From CAVRGQ01 sp963720785 (GTDB lineage Bacteria; Actinomycetota; Acidimicrobiia; IMCC26256; DASPTH01), in contig CAVRGQ010000008.1 in NCBI GenBank assembly GCA_963720785.1, positions 682,001 to 746,000 on the forward strand: a stretch of 64,000 nt of DNA, in the 5' to 3' direction. Shown here piece after piece: positions 1-8,682 of this stretch; positions within the stretch are counted from its first letter, which is position 1, and every line of letters begins with the position of its first letter. A program made the translations under genes and the position numbers. The notes beneath the pieces were generated by a model. It worked only from the letters and a program-made list of their open reading frames with translations. It had not been told where the DNA came from and made no database searches.

Positions 1-528
1 GACCAGCGCCAGCTGCTCATGTTCCTGCTGCAGCTGTTCATCGCGGGCAACGAGACGACCCGCAACACCATCTCGGGCGGCATGGTCGCGTTCTCGCAGT
101 TCCCGGAGCAGTGGGCGCGCCTGCGCGCCGACCGCAGCCTCGTCGACAGTGCGGTCGAGGAGATCTTGCGCTGGACCACCGCGGTGATCCACTTCCTGCG
201 CACCGCGGCGGTCGACACGCAGATCGACGGCCACGCGATCGCGCGCGGCGACACCGTGCTGATGAGCTACACGTCGGCGAACCGCGACGAAGCGGTGTTC
301 GGCCCCACCGCCGACACCTTCGACATCGGGCGCACCCCGAACCCACAGCTCGCGTTCGGCTTCGGTGGGCACTTCTGCCTCGGCGCCGCGTTGGCGCGCC
401 TGGAGGTGCGGGTGATCCTCGAGGAGATGCTCGACCGCTTCGAGACGATCGAGCCGGCCGGCGACGTGGTGCGCCTGCCCAACGTGGCCATCGCGGGCAT
501 CGGGCGCGCCGACCTCCGGCTCTCCTGA
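1..528 (+). CDS. Cytochrome P450, C-terminal part (cut by window edge)
   Basis: Heme-thiolate monooxygenase, expected to hydroxylate a hydrophobic substrate using electrons from a ferredoxin. The frame is open from the first base, so the N-terminal half lies outside the window and 175 residues are visible. In order: I-helix oxygen-activation motif AGNETT (about residues 15-20), K-helix ExxR as EILR (54-57), and the heme loop FGFGGHFC (119-126) whose Cys is the iron ligand, followed by LGAALARLE. The end at residue 175 matches the usual bacterial CYP C-terminus. The flavin monooxygenase that follows is convergent. The substrate cannot be read from the sequence. Confidence 0.95.
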   Translation, partial: DQRQLLMFLLQLFIAGNETTRNTISGGMVAFSQFPEQWARLRADRSLVDSAVEEILRWTTAVIHFLRTAAVDTQIDGHAIARGDTVLMSYTSANRDEAVFGPTADTFDIGRTPNPQLAFGFGGHFCLGAALARLEVRVILEEMLDRFETIEPAGDVVRLPNVAIAGIGRADLRLS

Positions 529-535
529 CCGCGCC

Positions 536-2050
536 TCAGCCGAGTCGGCTGGCCACCCGGGCGCGGGAGAAGCGCAGCACACCGTCGTCGACCGGATCGC
601 GGCGCAGGCGCTTGCGGTCCGCGTCGAAGCTCATCGCCACCGACCACGCGCCCGTCCCCTGCTTCGGGAAGTCGTCGACGGCGCGGCGCACGTAGCCGGC
701 GTCGAGCTCGAGCATCGGCCGGGTGGGCATCGCCGGGTCGTCGTTCACCGCCACGGCCTCGACGTACCCGAGGCGGTCCATGAGCGCGAGACAGCGGCAC
801 ACCCACTCGCACACGAGGTCGACCTTCAGCGTCCACGACGCGTTCGTGTACCCGAACACGAAGGCGAAGTTGGGGACGTCGGACAGCATCACGCTCTTGT
901 AGACGAGGCGGCCGCCCGTGGGCATCGGTTCGCCGTCGACGATCGTGTCGATGCCGCCGAGCGCCTGCAGGTGCAGGCCGGTGGCCGACACGACGACGTC
1001 GGCCTCGAGCTCTGCGCCCGAAGCGAGCCGGATGCCGCGCTCGGTGAAGGTGTCGATGGTGTCGGTGACCACCTCGGCGGGCCCGGCGGCACCCCCTTCG
1101 GAGATCGCCCGGAAGAAGTCGCTGTTGGGCACGAAGCACACGCGCTGGTCCCACGGCCCGTAGTGCGGCGTGAAATGGGTGTCGACATCGAAGCCCTCGG
1201 GCAGGCGCTTCGCCGCGTTCTTCACGAGGAACCGCTTCATCATGTCGGGACGGGCGCGGCACAGCCGGTAGAAGGTGTCGGCCGTGCGCCGGTTCTTCTC
1301 ACGCGTCCACGCGTACGCCTTCTCGGTGGGCAGCGCGCGGTAGAGCAGCTTGGCCACGGGGTCCTGGCGCGGCAGCGTCATGTAATAGGTGGGTGAGCGC
1401 TGCAACATGGTGACGTGCGCGCCGAGATCGGCGAGCGCGGGCACGAGCGTGACCGCGGTGGCGCCGCTGCCGATCACCACGACGCGCTTGCCCGCCACCT
1501 CGAGGTCGTCGGGCCAGTGCTGCGGGTGCACCAGTTGACCGCAGAATCGGTCGGCGCCCGGGAAGTCGGGTTGGTGGCCGTGGTCGTAGCGGAAGTACCC
1601 GGTGGTCGCGACAAGCCACGAGCACGTCAGGGTGCGCGGCTCGTCGGTCGCGACGTCGCGCGCGTGCACCGTCCAGCACGCGTCGGGGGTCGACCACTCG
1701 ATGCGGTCGACGTGGATGCCGAACCGGATGCGCCCGCCCAGGTCGTGGTCGTCGACGGTGCGGTGCAGGTACCGCATGATCTTGTCGCCCGACGCGATGG
1801 AGTCGTCGTCGGTCCACGGCTCGAAGCCGAAGCCGTAGGTGTGGAGATCGGAGTCGGAGCGGATGCCGGGATAGCGGAACAGATCCCAGGTGCCGCCGAT
1901 CTCCGCGCGCGCCTCGAGCACGGCGAACGACTTCTGCGGCACCGACTGCTGCAGGTGCCACGCCATCCCGATCCCCGAGATGCCCGCACCCACGACCACG
2001 ACGTCGAGATGCTCCACGGCTGAGGTCCTGCCCGAGTCGGTCACGGCCAC
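536..2050 (-). CDS. Flavin-containing / Baeyer-Villiger-type monooxygenase
   Basis: FAD- and NADPH-dependent oxygenase of the FMO/BVMO class (504 aa, normal length). An N-terminal FAD Rossmann motif VVVVGAGISGIG (about residues 16-27) is followed by the FMO/BVMO fingerprint FxGxxxHxxxWP (FCGQLVHPQHWP, about 165), and a second dinucleotide motif VVVIGSGATAV (about 190) for NADPH. The GTW motif characteristic of BVMOs (IGGTWDLFRYPGIR) is present near residue 55. Such enzymes insert oxygen into ketones or oxidise heteroatoms. It is convergent with the P450, with 7 bases between stops. A ketone-oxidising role in steroid or terpenoid breakdown is an inference from context. Confidence 0.9.
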   Translation of the reverse strand: MAVTDSGRTSAVEHLDVVVVGAGISGIGMAWHLQQSVPQKSFAVLEARAEIGGTWDLFRYPGIRSDSDLHTYGFGFEPWTDDDSIASGDKIMRYLHRTVDDHDLGGRIRFGIHVDRIEWSTPDACWTVHARDVATDEPRTLTCSWLVATTGYFRYDHGHQPDFPGADRFCGQLVHPQHWPDDLEVAGKRVVVIGSGATAVTLVPALADLGAHVTMLQRSPTYYMTLPRQDPVAKLLYRALPTEKAYAWTREKNRRTADTFYRLCRARPDMMKRFLVKNAAKRLPEGFDVDTHFTPHYGPWDQRVCFVPNSDFFRAISEGGAAGPAEVVTDTIDTFTERGIRLASGAELEADVVVSATGLHLQALGGIDTIVDGEPMPTGGRLVYKSVMLSDVPNFAFVFGYTNASWTLKVDLVCEWVCRCLALMDRLGYVEAVAVNDDPAMPTRPMLELDAGYVRRAVDDFPKQGTGAWSVAMSFDADRKRLRRDPVDDGVLRFSRARVASRLG

Positions 2051-2077
2051 GAGGCTACGAGGATCCGCGTCGCCGGG

Positions 2078-3214
2078 TCATGTCGCGAGGGTCATCGGGT
2101 CGAGGCGTCGTCGTGCGCGTTCCTCCTTGGTGACGGCGCGCAGGGCGAGACCGTCGGGCCGGTTGGGGTTGCCGTCGAGCACGTAGTCGCCGTGCGGGAC
2201 CAACAATCCGTGGTGATACGCGCAGACCGCCGCGAGATTCGAGGTGTCGTCCGATCCGCCCCATGAGCTGGGGTGCAGGTGATGCACCTGGAGTCTGAGC
2301 CGCCGGTTGCAACCCGGCCATCGACATCGCCCGTCTCTGCGCACCACCGCTCGTCGGCGTTTCTGCGACACGAACGCGCGCGCCCGGTCCTCCGCGATCA
2401 CGTTGCCGTCATCGTCCATCACTCGCAGGTGCACGCGGGCGTTGGCGCGGGCGGCGTCGACCCACTCGTCGGGCAACGGCACCCCACACATCGTGGCTTC
2501 ACCGTCGAGGGTGATGTCGACATGCACATCCACACGCGCGCCGACCGTCGCGTGCTCGGCGCGGTCGTCGGCGCCGGCTTCCAGCTGACACAAGCCGATC
2601 AGCACATCCGCCTGACGCCGGTCGAGTGGTTCCCATGCCTCACCCGTGGCCGGCTTCATGCGTTGGGTGACCTGATCGAAGAACGCTTCGACGATCGCGC
2701 CGCCGTGTTCCAACGGCAACTCGAACCGGCCGCACAGGAACCCGTCGTCGTCGACCCACTTGCGCAACGACCGCCGATTGCGGCGCTTCACCGAGTCTTC
2801 CCGCGCGGCACGTCGCCGGTCGCGTGCCATGCGCTGCAACTCGACCGGCGACGCATGCTTCGCCCGTTCGGTGATCTCCTCGTCGCTGTCCTCGTCCGCC
2901 AGATCCGCCGCCGGTTCCAACTGCTCGTCACTCAACTCGCCGTTCATCGCCGCCGCGCCCAGATTCGGCAGCTGCTCCAACTTCTTCGCCGTCTCCCGCT
3001 TGCGCTGCGACTGCGCCTCGGTCTCCCCGTCACGCGCGGCCTGATCCTTCGCCAACGCATCACGCTCGTCGAGCACCCGCGTCAACGCCAACTCCCGCGT
3101 CCGCAACTTGCGGCGCTCCACGATCACGCGCTCGCGTTCCGCGCGCAGGCGGTCGGTCTCCCAACACCTCAGTTCGAACAAGAGATCGTTGAACGTGCTC
3201 ACGAACCCATCCAA
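2078..3214 (-). CDS. DUF222 / HNH endonuclease signature protein (13E12-like)
   Basis: 378 aa protein of the actinobacterial DUF222-HNH family. The N-terminal half is charged and helical, probably coiled coil (rich in ER, EL and DER stretches, about residues 15-75). The C-terminal HNH motif contains CRWPGC, then LQVHHLHPSSWGG and VCAYHH, which supply the paired Cys and the metal-binding His residues. These proteins are widespread multicopy genes in actinobacteria and their biological role is unsettled; nuclease activity is predicted from the fold only. It starts at ATG 3214. It stands apart from its catabolic neighbours and may be an insertion. Confidence 0.9.
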   Translation of the reverse strand: MDGFVSTFNDLLFELRCWETDRLRAERERVIVERRKLRTRELALTRVLDERDALAKDQAARDGETEAQSQRKRETAKKLEQLPNLGAAAMNGELSDEQLEPAADLADEDSDEEITERAKHASPVELQRMARDRRRAAREDSVKRRNRRSLRKWVDDDGFLCGRFELPLEHGGAIVEAFFDQVTQRMKPATGEAWEPLDRRQADVLIGLCQLEAGADDRAEHATVGARVDVHVDITLDGEATMCGVPLPDEWVDAARANARVHLRVMDDDGNVIAEDRARAFVSQKRRRAVVRRDGRCRWPGCNRRLRLQVHHLHPSSWGGSDDTSNLAAVCAYHHGLLVPHGDYVLDGNPNRPDGLALRAVTKEERARRRLDPMTLAT

Positions 3215-3268
3215 ACCGAGGGGTACGACAGTTATCGCCCGAACCGGACGAGAACCACGAGAAATTCC

Positions 3269-4299
3269 TCAGCGACGCGTCGCGCCCGTGAGCCCACCTT
3301 CGGGCAGGTCGACCGGTTGCGCCGACTGACCGCCGACGATCTTCGCCATCAGCCACTCCCCCGCCTGCACCGTCGGGTACCGCGGCGCCTCGCCCTCCGG
3401 CACGCAGGACGGGATCGCGCTGATCGTCACCGACGGGTCGCCGTCGAGGAAGCGGGCGATGGAGCGCCGACGAGCCGAGCCCCCGCCCGGCGCGGGCGGC
3501 GCGACGCGGTGCATCGTCGACACCCACCGGTCGTTCGTCCACATGGCGAGCATGTCGCCGAGGTTGCAGGTGATCGTCTCCGGCGGCGGGATGACGTCGT
3601 GCCACCGGTCACCGCGGAGCAACTGCAGCCCGGGCACGGGATCCGCGAGCAGGAGCGTGACCATCCCGTAGTCGGTGTGCCCGCCCAGGCCGGGCTGGTC
3701 CGGCAGTGGCGTGATGCCCGGCCCGCGCAGGTAGTGGTTGCAGCGCGTGGTCACGACGGCGCGCTCGGCGCGTTCCACGAACCACGTCTCCGGGAGCTCG
3801 AGCGCGAGCGCCATGGCGCGCAGCACCGCGTCTGCGACGTGCTGCAGCTGCCACTCGAGCGCCTCCACCGCGTCGCGCAACCCCACGGGGGCATCCGGCC
3901 AGATGTTGCGCGGGAACCAGTCGCGGTACTCGTCGAAGAAGGGGCCGGCGATGTCGTCACGGCCGACGGAGTACGCCTCCAACAGGTCGGGCGGCGACTC
4001 CTCTCCGGCGGTGTAGGCGAGCGCCTGTTTGCCGTAGGCGGTGTAGCCGACCATGCCGTCGGCCTCGGGCCCGGCCCCGGAGCGCACCTTCTCGTCGAGC
4101 GGCAGGTCGAAGAACGACTGCCATGCGTCGAAGGCGGCGTCCACGAGCGCCCAGTCGACGCCGTGGCCGACCAGGCGGATGAAGCCGTTGTCGCATCCGG
4201 CGACGTCGAAGGCGTGGGCAACCTCGGCGCGGTCGCGCGCACGTCGCCGGAGAGGAAGCCGCTCAGGTCGATCTCGTGAACCGTCACGTCGTCGTGCAT
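3269..4299 (-). CDS. Isopenicillin N synthase-like 2-oxoglutarate/Fe(II) dioxygenase (one frameshift)
   Basis: Non-heme iron oxygenase of the IPNS/DIOX family. The N-terminus MHDDVTVHEIDLSGFLSGD starts at ATG 4299 and then changes frame near 4240; the rest of the protein (RAEVAHAFDVAGCDNGFIRL onward) is intact to the stop at 3269. The iron ligands are visible as GGHTDYGMVTLL (HxD) and STMHRV (distal His), and the 2-oxoglutarate Arg lies in RRSIARFLDG. Total length about 343 aa is normal. It lies between the DUF222 gene and a second, unrelated TauD-type dioxygenase on the same strand. The frameshift is probably a sequence error because both parts align to one family. Confidence 0.85.
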
Positions 4300-4367
4300 C
4301 GGTAGAGCCGACCACATCGACCGGCGGGTCGGAAGGCGCCGCGCGTTACGACCCGATGAAGCTCCGC

Positions 4368-5221
4368 CTATCGCTGCATGTATCCCGGCGAATCGCCGAC
4401 GAGCATCCGCGTGTCGCTCCAGAGCTCGCCGTCGGGTACTCCGCCGGCGCGATCGGTCCACGCCCAGCAGCGCCAGAGCAGGCGATCGTCGGCGGTGTAC
4501 GCATCACGGCCGTGCGCGACGCGCGTGTTGTCGATGGCGATCGCATCACCGGCCTCCAGCCGGAAGCGCGGCACCGAGCGCGGCGACGGCGTCGAGCAGT
4601 CCCTGCCACAAGGTCAGCAGACGCGCCGCGCGCGGGATCGGGGTCGTCATCGGCCGGCCGCACGGTGATCGAGCGGCGCACCGCGGCCTGACCGTTGGGG
4701 AGCGGGAGCGCGATCGGCCCCAGCGCGGGATGGGCCCCTGGCTCGGTCTGGTCGACGACGTGACTGCGCACGAAGTCGACGAGCTCGGCGCCGGGCGCAA
4801 CGCACTCCGCGAGTGCGTCGAGGAGCGCAAGCTGGTCGACGAGGAACGACATGCCGTCGCCGGCACTCGGCGTCGTGCACACCAGGAAGAACACGTCGGG
4901 CGCGCTCGCGCCGTAGGCGAAGCCATCAGTGTGCAGGGGCAACATGCGGCGCGCCGCGTCCTCGGTGAGGCGACGGTCCTTGCCGCCGCCGTCGGTCACC
5001 GCGATCGGCCGCGCCGCGGCAACGAGCCGATCGCCGAGCGTGCGCCTGGCGATGTCGGCGGCGACGGACTCGTCGGTGCCGGCACCGCTGAGCACGACCG
5101 CGCCGACGCGGTCGAGCAGATCGGGCACCGACGCGGGATCGTCGGTGTGCGTTGGCACGACGCCGGCGACGGCGGACAGGGCAACGAGATCGATGGGGCG
5201 GTTGCCCGGCTCCTGCAACAT
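4368..5221 (-). CDS. TauD/TfdA-family dioxygenase (two frameshifts)
   Basis: Fe(II)/2-oxoglutarate dioxygenase related to gamma-butyrobetaine hydroxylase/TauD enzymes. Starts at ATG 5221. Iron ligands: PLHTDGFAYG (HxD, about residue 97) and the distal His in NTRVAHGRDAY. The chain must be read through two frame changes, near 4632 and near 4578, joining ITVRPADDDPDP to LLTLWQGLLDAVAA and then to FRLEAGDAIAIDNTRVAHG; the final stop is at 4368. Without the shifts the protein would lose the distal His. Combined length about 284 aa is normal. Substrate unknown. Confidence 0.75.
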
Positions 5222-5230
5222 CGACGCCGA

Positions 5231-5263
5231 CGCTACCGGCCCGCTACCGGCCCGCTACCGGCC
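5231..5263. repeat. Three exact tandem copies of an 11-base unit
   Basis: The unit CGCTACCGGCC occurs three times without a mismatch, directly upstream of the TauD-type gene start (5221) and downstream of the small membrane ORF. It is a simple slippage repeat; no function can be read from it. Confidence 0.85.
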
Positions 5264-5299
5264 ACCGCGTTTCCGTCGCGTGACGAGTCGCGGGGCGAC

Positions 5300-5455
5300 T
5301 CAGCGGCGGCGGTGCGACCGTCGTCGCCGGCCCAGAGCCGGCGCGTACAGGTCGTAGGTCTGCCAGGCCGCAAGGGCCACGATCACCACCACGACGAGCA
5401 CCGCGATCACCAGCACGACGCAAGCGTAACGCCAGGGATCGGTCGCGTCGACCAC
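5300..5455 (-). CDS. Putative 51-aa single-pass membrane protein
   Basis: Small ORF from GTG 5455. A short polar N-terminus (VVDATDPWRY) is followed by one hydrophobic segment, ACVVLVIAVLVVVVIVALAA (about residues 11-30), then WQTYDLYAP and an Arg-rich cytoplasmic tail ending RRRSHRRR. The positive-inside arrangement supports a real membrane protein with a cytoplasmic C-terminus. It begins 19 bases after the stop of the cupin gene on the same strand. No family recognised; it could also be a chance ORF in GC-rich DNA. Confidence 0.4.
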   Translation of the reverse strand: MVDATDPWRYACVVLVIAVLVVVVIVALAAWQTYDLYAPALGRRRRSHRRR

Positions 5456-5474
5456 CCCGTGGGGCGACTCGTCG

Positions 5475-6044
5475 TCAGTGTGTGGGGAAGGCGTCCAGCG
5501 CCGCGCCGGTGATACGGCGGACTTCGGCCGCAGTGGCCGACCGCGACTCGCCGGTCACCCACGGCGCGCCCGGCGCGAGGCACACGGTGAGCTCCCGGTC
5601 CTCGAAGGGACTGCACCGGATCAACGTCACGGTGCCCGGCACCTGGTGACTGCTGTGCAACTCACGTGCCGACTGCGTATACCGGTCGCCCGGAGCGTGG
5701 GTGGCCGCGTTCGCCCCGAGGTGCACGGCATCGGTGCGGCGCCCGGCTTCGTCACCGGGGCGATAACGATGGCGCGCGAACTCGACGCCGTCCGGATCCT
5801 CCACGTAGCGGCTGTTGACCATCTCGCCCGCGATCACGATCGACGTGAAGTCGTAGGGGTGATCGTGCACGGGCGGGTCGACGACGCAGCTCTCCGGGTC
5901 CCACACGTGGAGACGCCACTCGCGGCGGTCGTCGAGACGCAGCCCGAGCAGGCCGATGTCCTGCATCCGCCACGGGTAGTCCGCCGCGCGCTCCAGGATG
6001 TTGCGCACCAAAATTTGCTCGACCGAGAGCGTCGCCAACTGCAC
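5475..6044 (-). CDS. Cupin-fold protein, cysteine-dioxygenase-like architecture
   Basis: 189 aa, GTG start at 6044. A cupin metal motif is visible at PPVHDHPYDFTSIVIAGEM (about residues 57-75) with a further His in ELHSSHQVPG (about 127), consistent with a small mononuclear-metal jelly-roll protein. The substrate cannot be inferred. It is transcribed divergently from another small cupin (6106) with 61 bases between the starts. Confidence 0.7.
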   Translation of the reverse strand: MQLATLSVEQILVRNILERAADYPWRMQDIGLLGLRLDDRREWRLHVWDPESCVVDPPVHDHPYDFTSIVIAGEMVNSRYVEDPDGVEFARHRYRPGDEAGRRTDAVHLGANAATHAPGDRYTQSARELHSSHQVPGTVTLIRCSPFEDRELTVCLAPGAPWVTGESRSATAAEVRRITGAALDAFPTH

Positions 6045-6105
6045 CGTCGCCGACCGTACCGCAATACCGAACCGCAGTCACCGGTGGGTCGGTAGCGTCA
6101 AGACC

Positions 6106-6453
6106 ATGGACATCGTCCCCGCGCACAGAGCCAACGCACCTCACCGACGTTGGGGCGCCGACTGCGACGCCTGGGAGCTCCTGAGCCTCGACGACCTCCA
6201 GATCGTCGAGGAGCGGATGCCGCCCGGCACGCGGGAGGAAGGGCACCACCACGCAGAGGCGCGCCAGTTCTTCTACGTCCTGAGCGGAACATTGACCATC
6301 GAACTGGACGGGCAGGAACACACCGTCTCCACCGGTTCGGGGCTCCACGTCCCTGCCGGAACCGGGCACCTCGTCGCCAACCGAGGGCCGGGGGTCGCGA
6401 GCTTCCTTGCCATCGCGTCGCCGACGACCGCAGGAGACCGTCTCGCCGAGTGA
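6106..6453 (+). CDS. Small cupin domain protein
   Basis: 115 aa single-domain cupin starting at ATG 6106 (MDIVPAHRAN). Motif 1 is visible as GTREEGHHHAEARQFFYVLSG, shown here only by key residues: three adjacent His, a downstream Glu and the closing Gly. Motif 2 is VPAGTGHLVANRG. It probably binds a divalent metal and may be a simple isomerase, dioxygenase or sensor. A TAGCGT hexamer lies 7 bases upstream of the start, compatible with a near-leaderless transcript. Confidence 0.8.
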   Translation: MDIVPAHRANAPHRRWGADCDAWELLSLDDLQIVEERMPPGTREEGHHHAEARQFFYVLSGTLTIELDGQEHTVSTGSGLHVPAGTGHLVANRGPGVASFLAIASPTTAGDRLAE

Positions 6454-6505
6454 CTCGACCCGTCGACGGGCTCGGTCGAGGCCACGGTCCTGGTTCGGGT
6501 CGGTC

Positions 6506-7078
6506 TCAGCCGGCGGCGGAGGGCACCACCCGGTAGTGGAGGTGGACGAAGCCACTGGCGAAGCGGTGATCGCCGACCAGCTCCAGGTCGAGGCGCACAC
6601 CGTCGGGCAGAGCACGCGTCCCCCGCCCACGATGACCGGCACCACGATCAGGTGCACCTGGTCGACGACACCGGCGGCGAGGGCCTGTCCGGCGATCTCG
6701 GCACCACCGATCGACACGTCGGTCGGTCGCGGCGTCGACCAGCGCGCGCACGGCCACCGGATCGAACTCGCGCTCGATGCGCGTGCGCGCGCTCGACGAC
6801 GAATCGAGCGTGCGCGAGAACACGACCTTGTCGGCGGCGCGCCAGATCCCGGTGTAGTCGTGCATCACCGCGGGCTCGTCGTCACCGTCGCCTTCGGTCT
6901 CCCAGAAGACCATCGTGTCGTACATGCGCCGGCCGTAGAGGTAGGTGCCGACGGATCGTTCGAGCGCGTTGACGTAGGCGTGCACCTCTTCGTCGGGCGC
7001 AGCCCAGTCGAACTCGCCGTGCTCGTCGGCGACGTAACCGTCGAGGGATGAGATCGCGGCGTAGATCAGGTCGGCCAT
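6506..7078 (-). CDS. Dihydrofolate reductase family (RibD C-terminal-like) protein, two compensating indels
   Basis: NADPH-dependent reductase fold of the DHFR/RibD-C family, ATG 7078. Visible: LIYAAISSLDGYVAD at the N-terminus and YGRRMYDTM (about 50). From about 6717 to 6620 the biological frame differs: there it reads VSIGGAEIAGQALAAG and HLIVVPVIVGGGR, the nucleotide-binding GGG region, and then returns to LDLELVGDHRFASGFVHLHY. The first indel looks like a 4-base duplication (ACCG) and the second adds 2 bases, so the frame is restored but the middle is scrambled. Substrate unknown. Confidence 0.75.
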   Translation of the reverse strand: MADLIYAAISSLDGYVADEHGEFDWAAPDEEVHAYVNALERSVGTYLYGRRMYDTMVFWETEGDGDDEPAVMHDYTGIWRAADKVVFSRTLDSSSSARTRIEREFDPVAVRALVDAATDRRVDRWCRDRRTGPRRRCRRPGAPDRGAGHRGRGTRALPDGVRLDLELVGDHRFASGFVHLHYRVVPSAAG

Positions 7079-7116
7079 TCCCCAGTATTACCCGGGAGCC
7101 CGAACCAAGACCGACG

Positions 7117-8259
7117 TCAACCGCGCTCGAGGATCACCGCACTGCGACCGGCGGCGACCAGCACGTGCTGCGCGTCGTCGACCTGGTTGTACGACTGGCC
7201 GCGCAGTTGGCGGACGCCTTCGAGCAGGTTGTTCATCCCGTGGATGTACGCCTCACCGAGCAGGCCGCCGTTGGTGTTGACCGGCGTGGCCCCGCCCACC
7301 TCGATCTGCCCGTCGGCGATGAAGTCCTTCGCCTCGCCGCGACCGCAGAACCCGTACGCCTCGAGTTGGTAGAAGACCACCGGCGAGAAGTTCTCGTAGA
7401 TCATCGCGACGTCGATGTCGGCGGGCGACAGGCCGGCGTCGCCGTAGAGCTGCGCGGCGCACGAGTCGGCCTCGGGGAAGGTGGTGATGTCGTCGTGGTA
7501 GTAGTTGAACATCACCTCGCCGGTCATGGTGCTGGCCTGCGTCGCGGCACTCACCACGACTGGCGCCTGCGCGCAGTCGCGGGCGCGCTCGGGTGTGGTC
7601 ACCACGATTGCCACGCCACCGTCGCTCTCCTGACAGCAGTCGAGCAGCCGGAGGATCGGCTCCACGATCCAGCGTGACGCCTGGTGGTCGGCGAGCATGA
7701 TGGGGCGCTCGAAGAACCATGCGTTCGGGTTGTTCGCCGCGTGCTTGCGCGCCACCACGGAGTAGCGACCGAAGTCCTCGTTGGTGAGGCCGTACACGTG
7801 CATGTAGCGCTGGAACCACAGCGAGTACATCTTCGCCGGCGTGTCGAGCCCGAACGGCATGTGCAGGTTCATGATCGGCGACGACACCTGCGACCCGGGC
7901 TGACCGAAGCGGTGGCCCGAACGCTCGTTGAACGCGCGGTACACGACCACCACGTCGGCCGCGCCTGACGCCACGGCCGCGGCCGCGTGTTCGATCGTCG
8001 CCGACGCGCCGCCACCGCCGAACGGCGTGCGCGACGTCCATCGGAGGTGCGGGATGCCGACGCCGCGCATCACGCCCAGCTCGTCGTTGGCGTCCTGCAC
8101 GAACGTGACGAGGCCGTCGACATCGGACGGCTGGAGACCTGCGTCGGCGATCGCGGCGCGCACCGCTTCGCACGCGAGCTGCAACTCGCTCCGACCGGAT
8201 TCCTTCGAGAACTCGGTCTGCCCGATGCCCACGATGGCGGCTCTGCGCACGACGCTCAT
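7117..8259 (-). CDS. Thiolase-fold acyl-CoA protein, lipid-transfer/retro-aldolase type (Ltp-like)
   Basis: 380 aa, ATG 8259. Thiolase superfamily: AAIVGIGQTEFSKESGRS at the N-terminus and NTNGGLLGEAYIHGMNN near the C-terminus. Neither thiolase Cys is present: the nucleophile position reads PFGGGGASATIEH and the C-terminal CxGGG motif is absent. A Tyr-containing IYENFSPVVFYQLEAYGF segment is retained. Known Cys-less relatives such as mycobacterial Ltp2 are retro-aldolases that work with a DUF35 partner in steroid side-chain degradation. The DUF35 gene lies directly upstream with a 4-base ATGA overlap, so a complex is likely. The exact substrate is an inference. Confidence 0.85.
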   Translation of the reverse strand: MSVVRRAAIVGIGQTEFSKESGRSELQLACEAVRAAIADAGLQPSDVDGLVTFVQDANDELGVMRGVGIPHLRWTSRTPFGGGGASATIEHAAAAVASGAADVVVVYRAFNERSGHRFGQPGSQVSSPIMNLHMPFGLDTPAKMYSLWFQRYMHVYGLTNEDFGRYSVVARKHAANNPNAWFFERPIMLADHQASRWIVEPILRLLDCCQESDGGVAIVVTTPERARDCAQAPVVVSAATQASTMTGEVMFNYYHDDITTFPEADSCAAQLYGDAGLSPADIDVAMIYENFSPVVFYQLEAYGFCGRGEAKDFIADGQIEVGGATPVNTNGGLLGEAYIHGMNNLLEGVRQLRGQSYNQVDDAQHVLVAAGRSAVILERG

Positions 8260-8666
8260 CGGGCGACCTCCTCGGCCACTTCGAACTGCTGGGCCTCGAA
8301 CTGCGGCATGGCGATGCCGTCGATCTCCGTGAAGCACACCTGGACCGGCATGTCGTTGCGCACGTCGGCGACCGCGACTCCCTGCAGGTTCGACACCATC
8401 CGGATGCCCTCCTCGAGCTGCACGAGGATCACGATCCGCCGCTCGTCGCCCGGCCGGCCGGGGTGGTGCGACTCCACCCAGCTGTGCACGGTGCCCCGGC
8501 CCGAGAGCTCCCGAACGGTCCATTCGGTGGAGCCGCATGCGGGGCACATCGGCGACGGCGGGTGCTGGAGGCGAGCGCAGCCGGCGCACTGGCGGGCGAG
8601 GAGGCGTCCGGCCGCGGCGCCCTCCCAGAAGAAGGCGTCGTCGGGCGTGGGGCGGGGCGGGATCAT
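8256..8666 (-). CDS. DUF35 Zn-ribbon/OB-fold acyl-CoA-associated protein
   Basis: 136 aa, ATG 8666. An N-terminal zinc ribbon with two CxxC pairs (QCAGCARL and MCPACGS, about residues 32-52) is followed by an OB fold (GRGTVHSWVESHHPG onward). These proteins bind CoA thioesters next to thiolase or hydratase/aldolase partners. The stop overlaps the start of the Ltp-like gene by 4 bases, indicating translational coupling and probably a heteromeric complex. Confidence 0.9.
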   Translation of the reverse strand: MIPPRPTPDDAFFWEGAAAGRLLARQCAGCARLQHPPSPMCPACGSTEWTVRELSGRGTVHSWVESHHPGRPGDERRIVILVQLEEGIRMVSNLQGVAVADVRNDMPVQVCFTEIDGIAMPQFEAQQFEVAEEVAR

Positions 8667-8682
8667 GGAGTCATAGTAACCA

